Source: VXPW01 sp965115815
Lineage (GTDB): Bacteria; Pseudomonadota; Alphaproteobacteria; TMED109
Direction of reading: 5' to 3'
Length of the DNA: 64,000 nt
Assembly: GCA_965115815.1 (NCBI GenBank)
Contig: OZ220465.1
Coordinates: forward strand, 4,092,001 to 4,156,000
Below are positions 27,510 through 35,852 of this stretch, piece after piece. A model generated the notes under the pieces. That model did not search any database, had not been told where the DNA came from, and saw only the letters and a program-made list of their open reading frames with translations. The position numbers and the translations under genes are program-made. Each line of letters begins with the position of its first letter. The stretch's first letter is position 1.

Positions 27510-29427
27510 GTTACGGTAGGAATGCGCATTGCTGCGCACCCCCCGCACAGATCCGGACATGGACGTTAATCCATCCGGCTCCTACCTCGAGTGCTTGACG
27601 GCAAACCGCTGGTCCGGCCATGGGTGGCGGATGGTTGCGCGCGGCCAAAGAATTTTGGTCATGCGCTCCAGCCGCTTCCAGTCGAAACGGTGGCGCTGGG
27701 AGCGGCGGCGTATCGCCCGCATCCATAGGCGTTGCAGCCTTTGGCGGAACGTGCGCAGCCACCGGGTCGCTCCCGGGACGGCGTAGTAGTTGAGCCAGCC
27801 TTGACAGACCCGCCCTAGCCACGTGCCGACCTCCCATAGGTCGTAGTGCCATCGTTTGCGAAGCACCACCCCGATGCGCGTCAAGGTCCTTGTGACCCGT
27901 TTTGCGATCGGCTTGCGCCCAAGCCTGAAGTGTCCGGCCCGGGTCTTCGTGCAGAAGTGCCTGAAGCCCAAGAAGTCGAACGTCTCCGGCTTGCCCGCCC
28001 CGCGCTTCCGGCGGTTCGCCGTGGCGAACCGGCCGAACTCGACCCGACGGGTTTTGTCCGGATGGAGGCCGAGCCCAAAGCGCTCCAGCCTCTCCCGAAC
28101 GTCGCGAAGGTAGTGCTCCGCATCCCGCTTGTACTGAAACCCGACCACGATATCGTCCGCATAGCGGACCATGATCGCTTGACCGCCCGGAACCTTCGGA
28201 CGCCATGCCTTGTGAAACCACAGATCCAACACGTAGTGCAGGAACACGTTCGCCAGGCAGGGGCTGACAATCGCACCCTGCGGCGAACCCACCCCGGTGT
28301 CGCTCCATGATCCGTCGGTCATGACGCCAGCGTTCAGCCATTTGTGGATCAGACGGATCACCCGCCTGTCGCCAATGCGGTGCTCCAGGAACTTGATCAG
28401 CCAATCCCTCGGGATGGTGTCGAAGAATGCCCGGATATCTGCATCGACAATCCAGTTGACCTTGCGCCGCTCGATCCCGAACGCCAGGGCGTCGAGAGCG
28501 TCATGCGCCCCTCGGCCCGGTCGGAACCCGTAGCTGAAGCCCAGGAACTCCACCTCAAAGATCGGTGTCAGGATCACATCCACAACTGCCTTCTGGACGA
28601 TCTTGTCCTCCAGTGCAGCAATCCCGAGCGGTCGTGTCCCGCCGTCCGGCTTGGGTATCTCAACCCGCCGAACCGGCGACGCCCGGTACGCTCCTCCACG
28701 GTGCAGGCGCGAGTGCAAGTCGAGCAAACGCTCGTCCAGATCTTCGCCATAGGCCTCCCACGTCACGCCGTCGACTCCGGCCGCGGCTTCCTTCTTCAGG
28801 CCGAGCCAGGCCGACCGGAGCACCTCCGGCGTGATGTGGTGAAAGAGTGCAGTAAGACGCTCCTTCGGGTTCCTCTCTACAGCTTTCCGTATCCGGTCCG
28901 CCGCCTGTGGCACGCGTGCCCGACCCTGCGTTCGGCGCGTGCTTTGGCGTCCCGAATTCCCCTTGGTTGGGGCCCTTTCCTCCAGCAACTCCGCAGGAGC
29001 TGACGCTCCCTTGTTCGCCGCCTTCCCAGGTCGTACGGCCCCATCCGACTTCTTCAAACCGTTCGTCATAGGCTTCGGTTTTCTCCTTCCCTACTCGGTC
29101 CCGCCTCGACCGGCGGGACAGCTTGAAGATCTCCCAGGGTCCCAACAGAAGACGTACGGACGTGTAGGGGTTCTCGGACACCGCGGGGCTCGCCGGCATC
29201 TCACCCAATCGATGCCTGCGATGGTGCCTTCGGCCGATCTGAAAACCTCGGCACCCCGGATCATCGTCTTTTCGGTGCTCATTAGCCCCACCCATCCGCA
29301 CCGCTGCCGACGCTTCGCCTGCCCCCTCACGGGAGCCGACGCACGGCTCGCGGAGAAACGCGGTTTGGTTACTCCTTCGTTCCAGGGGACTTTCACCCCC
29401 TGTCTTCTGCCAGTTCGCCTGGCACAC
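27510..29427 (-). mobile_element. Inner group II intron, copy B (1918 bp)
   Basis: Identical in layout to copy A: 5' GTGTGCC at 29427, RT gene, D5 directly after the RT stop, D6 hairpin, 3' end at 27510. It is inserted at the same position of the outer intron. Confidence 0.75.
27582..29069 (-). CDS. ltrA: Group II intron reverse transcriptase/maturase, copy B
   Basis: A 495-residue RT/maturase, nearly identical to copy A. The YADD catalytic block (MVRYADDIVVGF), the FRPGRG block and the C-terminal maturase domain are all intact, so this copy should be as active as the other. Differences visible by eye are DAEHYL for DAEQYL and KTRRVEF for KTRLVEF. The stop codon again abuts intron domain V. 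Confidence 0.92.
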   Translation of the reverse strand: MTNGLKKSDGAVRPGKAANKGASAPAELLEERAPTKGNSGRQSTRRTQGRARVPQAADRIRKAVERNPKERLTALFHHITPEVLRSAWLGLKKEAAAGVDGVTWEAYGEDLDERLLDLHSRLHRGGAYRASPVRRVEIPKPDGGTRPLGIAALEDKIVQKAVVDVILTPIFEVEFLGFSYGFRPGRGAHDALDALAFGIERRKVNWIVDADIRAFFDTIPRDWLIKFLEHRIGDRRVIRLIHKWLNAGVMTDGSWSDTGVGSPQGAIVSPCLANVFLHYVLDLWFHKAWRPKVPGGQAIMVRYADDIVVGFQYKRDAEHYLRDVRERLERFGLGLHPDKTRRVEFGRFATANRRKRGAGKPETFDFLGFRHFCTKTRAGHFRLGRKPIAKRVTRTLTRIGVVLRKRWHYDLWEVGTWLGRVCQGWLNYYAVPGATRWLRTFRQRLQRLWMRAIRRRSQRHRFDWKRLERMTKILWPRATIRHPWPDQRFAVKHSR

Positions 29428-29464
29428 CAGATCCGGACGTGCCCGCATTAGGGCATCCGGTTCC

Positions 29465-29671
29465 TTACAGGACAGGTTCGCTCAAGCGGTCCCGTATCCG
29501 TGCATGATCTTGGCCGTCGGCATGCCGGGCATCCTTCTCCAGGACGCCCGCCCGCAGCCATGGGTTGATCCTGCGACGGATGACACCGTCCTTGATCCAC
29601 AGGTCCAGAAAGGCGCGGAGTTCCCGATGCGGGATGCTGCCGAAATCCTTCGACACCTCCGCATCGATCAC
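29465..29671 (-). pseudogene. Reverse transcriptase relic of the outer intron, copy B
   Basis: A 68-residue counterpart of the relic in unit A (DAEVSKDFGSIPHRELRA, RRINPWLRAGVLE). The frame is shorter because a stop has arisen just upstream, where unit A still reads through. It carries Gly for Asp in the FD-SIP block, so decay continues independently in the two units. Confidence 0.55.
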
Positions 29672-30262
29672 CCCGCGCTTCTTCTTCGCCTGCGCGGCTA
29701 TTCACTGTCGTTCCGTGGACGGGTTGGAAGCTCTCAGTGTCTCTTCCACCGTTTCCCTCCAGTGGTTCTGTTCCTGCAGCACGCCCCTTCCCTCCAGCGG
29801 CACCCGGTGGACCCGGTTCCCCGCCTTCGCCGGTACTATGAGCGAGCTACGACTTCCTGTTTCCGTCTGGCCTTCGGCTCATGGGTTTCGCCAGCCGGCT
29901 CCGCAGGTTCGACCTGCGGGCAGAAACAGGATCTCCCAGGTTCCCTGGCAAGCCATCCCGCGGCTTTGCGTCGTTCTCTGACCCCGGACGGTCCATTGCG
30001 CCTTGCCCATGCATGCGGCGCGCCGGTGCGGCCCCCACTGCTCGAACGATGAAGGCACCGACATTGAGGATTACGAGGCTCCATAGCGACGCTTCGCCGC
30101 CCGCTGTGTACGCTTCACGACGTGCGGTACCGCACGCCATGCCACACTCGCTCCCGGCTGGCGGGCGCACCTTTGCCGGGCGGGGGTCGAACCCGCAGGC
30201 TTGCGACGAAAGGTTTCACCCTACGTCATGGTTTCCCCCTCTCCAGGGCTTGGCCTGGCGCA

Positions 30263-30545
30263 ATCGAGCTTCCTGCCCTGAGGGTTGGCCAGGATCCACT
30301 CCGATCCCCGCACCGAACCCCTGCAGGCAGGCTCGGTTCCCGGAAACCGGATCCGTCCGATCCCCAAGAGAGTGTGAGCGCCTGCACGTTCGGCATCGGG
30401 TCTGTGGGGATGAACCAGAAAGCGCCGTACCGATCGGACGCTCACGCGTGCCGACACGCACCGACACGGGGCCGACACGGACCGACACGGACCGACACGG
30501 AAATCTTGCCAGAATACTGTCGTCAGTTCAACGTTTCCGTACTAC
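30263..30545 (-). pseudogene. IS630 left portion: transposase start and leader
   Basis: The stretch between unit B and the IS630 end. On the minus strand the frame SEWILANPQGRKLD leads straight into the transposase on the other side of the introns; a GTG a few codons upstream is a possible start. Towards the inverted repeat, near 30447-30502, lie about six tandem decamers of the form ACCGACACGG, an unusual array for an IS leader. Confidence 0.45.
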
Positions 30546-30546
30546 T

Positions 30547-30830
30547 AGGGTACCGGCCAGTACTCGGTCGGGATCGTCCCGCTCAAGGGTGTCGGTGTCG
30601 GTGTCGAAGGCATGAGGCCTGGGCGCAGGGAGGACGAGGTCGAGCGACGCAGCAAGATCAGGCAGACCTGCGCGTGCCGAGGCAAGGCACAGCTCTCCCT
30701 TCGCATTGCGCCACCCCTCGCGCTCGCACCATCCCCGCGCCAGGGACGAGCGGGTGCTGCCCTCGGCAGCCGACGCCGCCTTCAGCCAGTCAACCGTCGT
30801 CGCGGACAGATATCGAAAGCCGATCCTCAT
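30547..30830 (-). pseudogene. DUF4338 protein, N-terminal part
   Basis: The minus strand reads MRIGFRYLSATTVDWLKAA, SLARGWCEREGWRNAKGE and LVLPAPRPHAF, the N-terminal region of the DUF4338 protein whose remainder is at 22846-23555. The frame is cut at the IS630 TA duplication after DRVLAGTL. The likely ATG at 30830 is about 50 bp inside the IS4-like element end, so this was the first gene of that element. Confidence 0.65.
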
Positions 30831-30892
30831 GGGCCATCATGTACGGCCTCATGAACAACGAGTCAAGCATGTCCGGTTGAAAGGTCCGATCC

Positions 30893-31609
30893 CCGTACTG
30901 CTTCCGGTTCCGGATTTCCGCAGGGGCCGGAAACCCGCGCCGCCGTCCCGGGGTCGTTCACCGGCCCGCGCAGACGATCGCAATCCCACCCGAGTCCGGA
31001 TTCCGGAAACCCGCCGCCGGAATCCTCCACAGAGCCATGCCCGAGCACCACTCCGTGCCGGACCGGCCGGTTGAGGGCACGCCGGGACGGACACCCTGTC
31101 CGAGAGCCCGAACCACGGGACGAGACCAGACGGGTCGGCATGAGGGAGGGAATGCCCGCACCACCGCGAGGCCATCGTCTCGGAACTTCCTGTTCAGGAC
31201 CGCTCTTTCGATCTTGATTGCGCCGGGTTTCCGTTGCCGGCGGAAATTTCCCGCATGGTGAACTCCCGTGAAAATCACGGATATCATGCCGCTTCCATGT
31301 CGATGTCTCCGACACCGTTACCGACAGGAGAATTTCCGTCCCCGGAATACCGGGATTCGCAAACCACCGCCCCATCGATCTTCGTTTCCGGGAGAACAGC
31401 ATTCCATGCGTGGACATCTCGCTGGCCAATCACAAAGCAGGCGCTGCAATTTCTTTATATTTCCGATAGATTTGTCCCTTTCTGATTGACAGCGGGCCGG
31501 TTTCCGTCTAAGGGTTTCCGGCCGCGGCGCCCAGCTGCCCGTTCGTGCGGCCATGCCTGCAACCGAAACGCGCCCGCGGCCCCGAGATTCCGTCGACAGG
31601 GAGATTCCA
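30893..31609. other. Intergenic region upstream of aapJ
   Basis: About 700 bp without a convincing gene. The right half (31200-31500) is clearly more AT-rich than its surroundings, with TTTATATTTCCGATAGATTTG just before aapJ, and probably holds the aap promoter; no exact -35/-10 pair was chosen. Small palindromes occur (for example GTGAAAATCAC near 31268). Confidence 0.4.
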
Positions 31610-32641
31610 ATGATGCGGAAGGTATTCGTTGTGGCATTGGCTGCAATCGTGCTGCCGGCGACGATCGGCACCGCCCGGGGCGCCACACTGGACGACCTCC
31701 GGGCAGCCGGCCAGTTGAAATGCGGGATCAATACCGGCCTTGCCGGGTTTGCCAGCACCGACGATGCCGGAAACTGGGTGGGATTCGATGTCGACTACTG
31801 CAAGGCCCTGGCCGCCGCGGTGCTGGGCAGCCCCGACCGGATCCAGTACGTCAGCCTGACCGGCAAGAACCGCTTTCCGGCGCTCCAGTCGGGAGAAGTC
31901 GACGTGCTGTCCCGGAACACCACGTGGACCTTTTCCCGGGACGTGGACCTCGGGTTGACGTTCGTCGGGGTCAACTACTACGACGGCCAGGGGTTCATCG
32001 GTCCCAGGAGCCTGGGGGTTTCCAGCGCCCTGGAGCTGGACGGCGCCTCGATCTGCATCCAGACCGGAACCACGACCGAACTGAACCTCGCGGATTTTTT
32101 CCGCAATCACGGCATGACCTACGAGCCCGTCCCCATCGAGACCAACGCCGAGGCCCGCACCGCGTACGAAAAGGAGCGATGCGACGTGTACACCTCGGAT
32201 GCATCCGGTCTTGCCGCCACCCGATCCACGTTCGCCAACCCGGACGACCATGTGATCTTCCCGGAGATCATCTCGAAGGAACCGCTCGGACCCTTGGTGC
32301 GCCAGGGAGACGAGCAGTGGGCAGACATCGCACGATGGGTGCTGAACGCCCTGATTTCGGCCGAGGAGCTGGGCATCACCCAAGCCAACGTCGAATCCCT
32401 GGCCCTGCCGGACGGCGGGTCGGAGCACCCGGAGGTACAGCGCCTGCTCGGCAGCCGGGGAAGCATGGGGGCCATGCTCGGACTCGAAGCCGACTGGGCG
32501 GTCCAGGCCATCCGGGCCGTGGGAAACTACGGCGAGGTGTTCGACCGGCACTTGGGGCCGGACACGCGGCTGGGACTGGAGCGCGGGTTGAACGCTCCGT
32601 ATTCCGACGGCGGAATCCTCTACTCTCCACCGTTCCGCTGA
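31610..32641 (+). CDS. aapJ: General L-amino acid ABC transporter, periplasmic binding protein
   Basis: A 343-residue solute-binding protein. A signal peptide (MMRKVFVVALAAIVLPATIG, cleavage probably after ARG) precedes LKCGINTGLAGFASTDDAGN, GFDVDYCKALAAAVLG and LSRNTTWTFSRD, characteristic of AapJ/BztA proteins. It should capture L-amino acids (glutamate, aspartate and others) in the periplasm and deliver them to AapQ/AapM. The ATG at 31610 with GGGAGA upstream was chosen over a longer frame because it gives the signal peptide. It is first of the four-gene set aapJQMP. Confidence 0.93.
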   Translation: MMRKVFVVALAAIVLPATIGTARGATLDDLRAAGQLKCGINTGLAGFASTDDAGNWVGFDVDYCKALAAAVLGSPDRIQYVSLTGKNRFPALQSGEVDVLSRNTTWTFSRDVDLGLTFVGVNYYDGQGFIGPRSLGVSSALELDGASICIQTGTTTELNLADFFRNHGMTYEPVPIETNAEARTAYEKERCDVYTSDASGLAATRSTFANPDDHVIFPEIISKEPLGPLVRQGDEQWADIARWVLNALISAEELGITQANVESLALPDGGSEHPEVQRLLGSRGSMGAMLGLEADWAVQAIRAVGNYGEVFDRHLGPDTRLGLERGLNAPYSDGGILYSPPFR

Positions 32642-32720
32642 CGCCTCCTGCACGGGTCGGAGCGGTCATGACGGCCGAGTCCCTGCGCCGTTCCCGACTG
32701 CCTGTCTCCCGGCGGCCGCA

Positions 32721-33917
32721 GTGAACCCGACCCTCGCTGCTCCGGCGCGGACCCGGGTCCAGCGGCTCGGCCATCTCTGGACCGACGAACGGTTGCGGGG
32801 GATCGCCTTCCAGTTGTTCGTCCTCGCCGGGCTCGCGCTGTTCCTCGCGTTCATCATCTGGAACGCGGCGACCAATCTTCAGCGTGCCGGACTGGCCTCC
32901 GGATACGGCTTTCTCCGGGACACGGCGTCGTTCGACATCAATCAGCGGCTGATCGACTACGACTCGACCTCGAGCTACGGACGCGCGTTTCTCGTCGGCG
33001 GGCTCAACACCGTTCTCGTGGCGGTGCTCGGAATCGCCGCGGCCACGGTCATCGGTCTGATCGTGGGTCTGATGCGGCTGTCCAGCAATTTCCTGGTCAG
33101 CCGCATCGCCACGGTCTACGTCGAACTCACCCGCAACGTTCCGCTGCTGCTGCAGATCATCTTCTGGTGGGTCATCATCCTGGCCCTGCCCAAGGTGCGC
33201 GACAGCCTGTCCATCGCCGACATCGTCTTCCTCAACAATCGCGGCATCCGCATGCCGCAACCGATGTTCGAGGATGGCGCCGGTCTGGTGCTGGGATTCG
33301 CCGGCGCCGGTGCCATCGGCGCCTTCGGTCTGGCACGGTGGGCCCGAAGGCGGCACGAGCGGACGGGACAGACCTTTCCGGTGGGCTGGAGCACGGCCGG
33401 ACTGGTCCTCGGGCTTCCGGCCCTGTCGATGCTGTTTGTGGGTCTGCCCATCGATCTCGACCTTCCCCTGAAGGAACGGTTCAACTTTGCCGGCGGGTTC
33501 AACGTCACGCCCGAATTGATCGCGTTGTGGGCGGCGTTGTCGCTGTATACCGGGGCATTCATTTCCGAAGTGGTGCGATCGGGCATCCTTGCCGTACACA
33601 AGGGACAACTGGAAGCGGCGCGGGCGATCGGTCTGTCGGCCGGGCTGCGGACCCGCAAGATCATTCTTCCGCAAGCCCTGCGGGTCATCATCCCCCCGCT
33701 CACGAACCAGTACCTGAATCTGACCAAGAACTCCTCTCTGGCAGTGGTGATCGGCTATCAGGATATCGTGTCCATTGGAGAAACCGTACTGAATCAGAGC
33801 GGACAGGCCCTCGAGGTCATCTCCATCTACATGACCTTCTATCTGACGCTCAGTCTTCTGACGTCGCTTCTCATGAACTGGTACAACCAGCGCACGGCCT
33901 TGGTGCGCAACCGGTAA
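32721..33917 (+). CDS. aapQ: General L-amino acid ABC transporter, permease AapQ
   Basis: A 398-residue inner-membrane permease. The N-terminal hydrophobic segment (LFVLAGLALFLAFIIW) is followed by several more membrane spans and a long loop between them, as is usual for AapQ. The EAA loop that contacts the ATPase reads GQLEAARAIGLSAGLRTRK, followed by ILPQALRVIIPPLTNQ. It forms the translocation pore with AapM. It lies ~80 bp after aapJ and 8 bp before aapM. Confidence 0.93.
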   Translation: MNPTLAAPARTRVQRLGHLWTDERLRGIAFQLFVLAGLALFLAFIIWNAATNLQRAGLASGYGFLRDTASFDINQRLIDYDSTSSYGRAFLVGGLNTVLVAVLGIAAATVIGLIVGLMRLSSNFLVSRIATVYVELTRNVPLLLQIIFWWVIILALPKVRDSLSIADIVFLNNRGIRMPQPMFEDGAGLVLGFAGAGAIGAFGLARWARRRHERTGQTFPVGWSTAGLVLGLPALSMLFVGLPIDLDLPLKERFNFAGGFNVTPELIALWAALSLYTGAFISEVVRSGILAVHKGQLEAARAIGLSAGLRTRKIILPQALRVIIPPLTNQYLNLTKNSSLAVVIGYQDIVSIGETVLNQSGQALEVISIYMTFYLTLSLLTSLLMNWYNQRTALVRNR

Positions 33918-33925
33918 GGGGACCG

Positions 33926-35026
33926 ATGTTTTTCCGAGACCGCGACCAGATGGTCCCCGCCCGCGCCGCGCCGGTCACCGAGGTCGGGATCATCGGCTGG
34001 ATGCGTCTCAACCTGTTTTCCAGCCCTGCGAGTACCGGACTGACGGTGGCCTCGCTTGCGCTGCTGTGGCTGACCGTGCCGCCGTTCGTCGACTGGGTGC
34101 TGATCAAGGCGCAGTTCGCGGGAGACAGCGGCGATGCCTGCTCGGGTGCGGGTGCGTGCTGGGCCTGGGTCGACCAACGCCTGACCCAGTTCTTCTACGG
34201 TTTCTACCCGGCCGAGGAACACTGGCGCGTCAACGTGACCGCCGTACTGCTGGTACCGGCCATCCTGTACGTGCTGGTCGACCGACTTCCGGGATCCCGA
34301 TTCGGCCGCTGGTTTTCCTTGGTCTACCCGCTGCTCGCAGCCTATCTTCTCGTCGGCGGCTTCGGCTTGGAGGTCATATCCAGCGACAAGTTCGGCGGAT
34401 TCATGCTCAACATGGTGGTCGGCCTGACCGGAATCGTCCTGTCACTGCCCGTCGGAATCCTGTTGGCGCTGGGGCGTCAGTCCCGCCTGCCGGTGATTCG
34501 AGTCCTGTCGATCGCCTTCATCGAAGCCGTTCGCGGCGTTCCGCTGATCACGCTCCTGTTCGTGGCCATCGTGCTGCTGCAGCTGTTCCTGCCGCCGGAA
34601 GCCTCCCTCGATCAGCTGCTGCGGGTGATCATCATGGTCACGCTGTTCGCCTCGGCCTACATGGCCGAGGTCGTGCGCGGCGGCCTGCAGGCCGTTCCGA
34701 AAGGGCAAATCGAAGGAGCCCAGGCGGTCGGGCTCGGCTACTGGCGGACCATGCGGCTCGTCGTTCTTCCGCAAGCGTTGCGGATCTCCATCCCGGGGAT
34801 CGTCAACACGTTCATTGGACTATTCAAGGATACCACACTGGTGATCATCATCGGACTGTTCGACCTCCTGGGTCACGCTCGTTTGCTGCAGACCAGCCCG
34901 GACTGGATCGGGAACGTCGACCACGAGACCTATTTGTTGTCGGCCGCGATCTTTTTTCTCGTGTGCTTCCTCATGTCGCGCTACTCGGTCTCCCTGGAAA
35001 GGAAGCTGAGCAAGGACCGTCACTAG
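33926..35026 (+). CDS. aapM: General L-amino acid ABC transporter, permease AapM
   Basis: A 366-residue permease. It opens with MFFRDRDQMVPARAAPVTE, then a first membrane span (GLTVASLALLWLTVPPFV) and a periplasmic segment with two Cys (DACSGAGACWAWVDQRLTQF). The EAA loop is GQIEGAQAVGLGYWRTMR and LPQALRISIPGIVNTFI follows. The ATG at 33926 follows AAGGGG, 8 bp after the aapQ stop. The stop is TAG, with aapP 11 bp on. Confidence 0.93.
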   Translation: MFFRDRDQMVPARAAPVTEVGIIGWMRLNLFSSPASTGLTVASLALLWLTVPPFVDWVLIKAQFAGDSGDACSGAGACWAWVDQRLTQFFYGFYPAEEHWRVNVTAVLLVPAILYVLVDRLPGSRFGRWFSLVYPLLAAYLLVGGFGLEVISSDKFGGFMLNMVVGLTGIVLSLPVGILLALGRQSRLPVIRVLSIAFIEAVRGVPLITLLFVAIVLLQLFLPPEASLDQLLRVIIMVTLFASAYMAEVVRGGLQAVPKGQIEGAQAVGLGYWRTMRLVVLPQALRISIPGIVNTFIGLFKDTTLVIIIGLFDLLGHARLLQTSPDWIGNVDHETYLLSAAIFFLVCFLMSRYSVSLERKLSKDRH

Positions 35027-35037
35027 AAGGACCGACC

Positions 35038-35802
35038 ATGCCCAACGCAATACCCGCATCCGAACCCGCACCCGTAATCCGGATTTCGAGCCTGAACAAG
35101 TGGTTCGGAACGTTTCATGTCCTTCGCGACATCAACCTGTCGATCGCCGCGCAGGAACGGATCGTGATTTGCGGGCCGTCGGGTTCCGGAAAGTCCACCC
35201 TGATTCGCTGCATCAACCGGCTGGAAGAGCACCAGGAAGGCGCCATCGTGGTCGACGGCACGACCCTGACCCGGAATCTCAAGAACATCGATCTGGTCCG
35301 GCGAGACATCGGCATGGTGTTCCAGCAATTCAATCTCTTTCCGCATCTGACGATCCTCGAGAACTGCACGCTGGGGCCGATCTGGGTACGAAAGATGTCG
35401 CGCAGCGCAGCGGACGCGATCGCCATGAAGTTCCTGGAGCGAGTCCAGATTCTCGACCAGTCGGCGAAGTATCCCGGCCAGCTGTCGGGAGGCCAGCAGC
35501 AGCGCGCGGCCATTGCCAGGGCGCTCTGCATGGAACCGCGCGTCATGCTGTTCGACGAGCCCACCTCGGCCTTGGATCCCGAAATGATCAAGGAAGTCCT
35601 CGACGTGATGACGGACCTGGCAGAAAGCGGGATGACGATGATCATCGTGTCGCACGAAATGGGGTTCGCGGCGAAGGTGGCCGACCGCATGATCTTCATG
35701 GATGAAGGCCAGATCGTGGAAGAGAATACGCCCAAGGCCTTCTTTGACGATCCGCAGTCCGACCGCACCAAGCTGTTCCTCAGCCAGATTCTTCGACACT
35801 AG
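35038..35802 (+). CDS. aapP: General L-amino acid ABC transporter, ATP-binding protein
   Basis: A 254-residue ABC ATPase that powers AapQM. Walker A is GPSGSGKSTLIRCINRL, the Q-loop region is GMVFQQFNLFPHLT, the signature is LSGGQQQRAAIARAL, Walker B is VMLFDEPTSALDPEM and the switch His lies in IIVSHEMGFA. The C-terminus TKLFLSQILRH is typical of polar amino-acid transporters. It is the last gene of the operon, and lolA converges on it ~50 bp away. Confidence 0.95.
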   Translation: MPNAIPASEPAPVIRISSLNKWFGTFHVLRDINLSIAAQERIVICGPSGSGKSTLIRCINRLEEHQEGAIVVDGTTLTRNLKNIDLVRRDIGMVFQQFNLFPHLTILENCTLGPIWVRKMSRSAADAIAMKFLERVQILDQSAKYPGQLSGGQQQRAAIARALCMEPRVMLFDEPTSALDPEMIKEVLDVMTDLAESGMTMIIVSHEMGFAAKVADRMIFMDEGQIVEENTPKAFFDDPQSDRTKLFLSQILRH

Positions 35803-35852
35803 TCACCCGCCGAGCCCGAACTCGGGATTCCCGGGCCGTGCGTTCACGCGCC

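Larger units (their letters stand above)
27471..30262 (-). mobile_element. Twintron unit B (outer plus inner group II intron, 2792 bp)
   Basis: Same length and internal order as unit A and directly adjacent to it: outer 5' end at 30262, outer D5 at 29428-29463, inner intron 29427-27510, outer D6 to 27471. Scattered single-base differences show that the copies have begun to diverge. The 5' exon side reads GCTCGAT and the 3' exon beyond unit A reads CGAGTGC, so both units together sit at the centre of the palindrome CTCGATCGAG in the IS630 transposase gene. Confidence 0.75.
23554..30547 (-). mobile_element. IS630-family element hosting two tandem twintrons
   Basis: The element runs 23556-30545 with inverted ends GTAGTACGGAA and TTCCGTACTAC, each flanked by TA (23554-23555 and 30546-30547), the classic IS630 duplication. 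Removing the two 2792-bp intron units leaves about 1.4 kb. It lies inside the DUF4338 gene of the surrounding IS4-like element, and its transposase and the introns are all on the minus strand. Confidence 0.85.
21401..30892 (-). mobile_element. Tn5-like IS4-family element with DUF4338 domain, carrying nested insertions
   Basis: The element runs 21410-30883 and is flanked by the 9-bp direct repeat GTCCGATCC (21401-21409 and 30884-30892), the duplication size of Tn5/IS50 relatives. The ends are inverted: CCTTTCAACCAGACA on the left, complement of TGTCCGGTTGAAAG on the right. Subtracting the IS630 insertion and the MITE with their duplications leaves an element of ~2.3 kb that encodes a DUF4338 domain and an IS4 transposase. 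Confidence 0.8.

Noticed and set aside
30177..30204. tRNA T-arm look-alike (GCGGGTTCGACCCCCGC), also in the other unit near 27385
   Set aside because: Neither an acceptor stem nor anticodon and D arms can be formed around it. It lies in the 5' RNA region of the outer group II intron and is present in both units.
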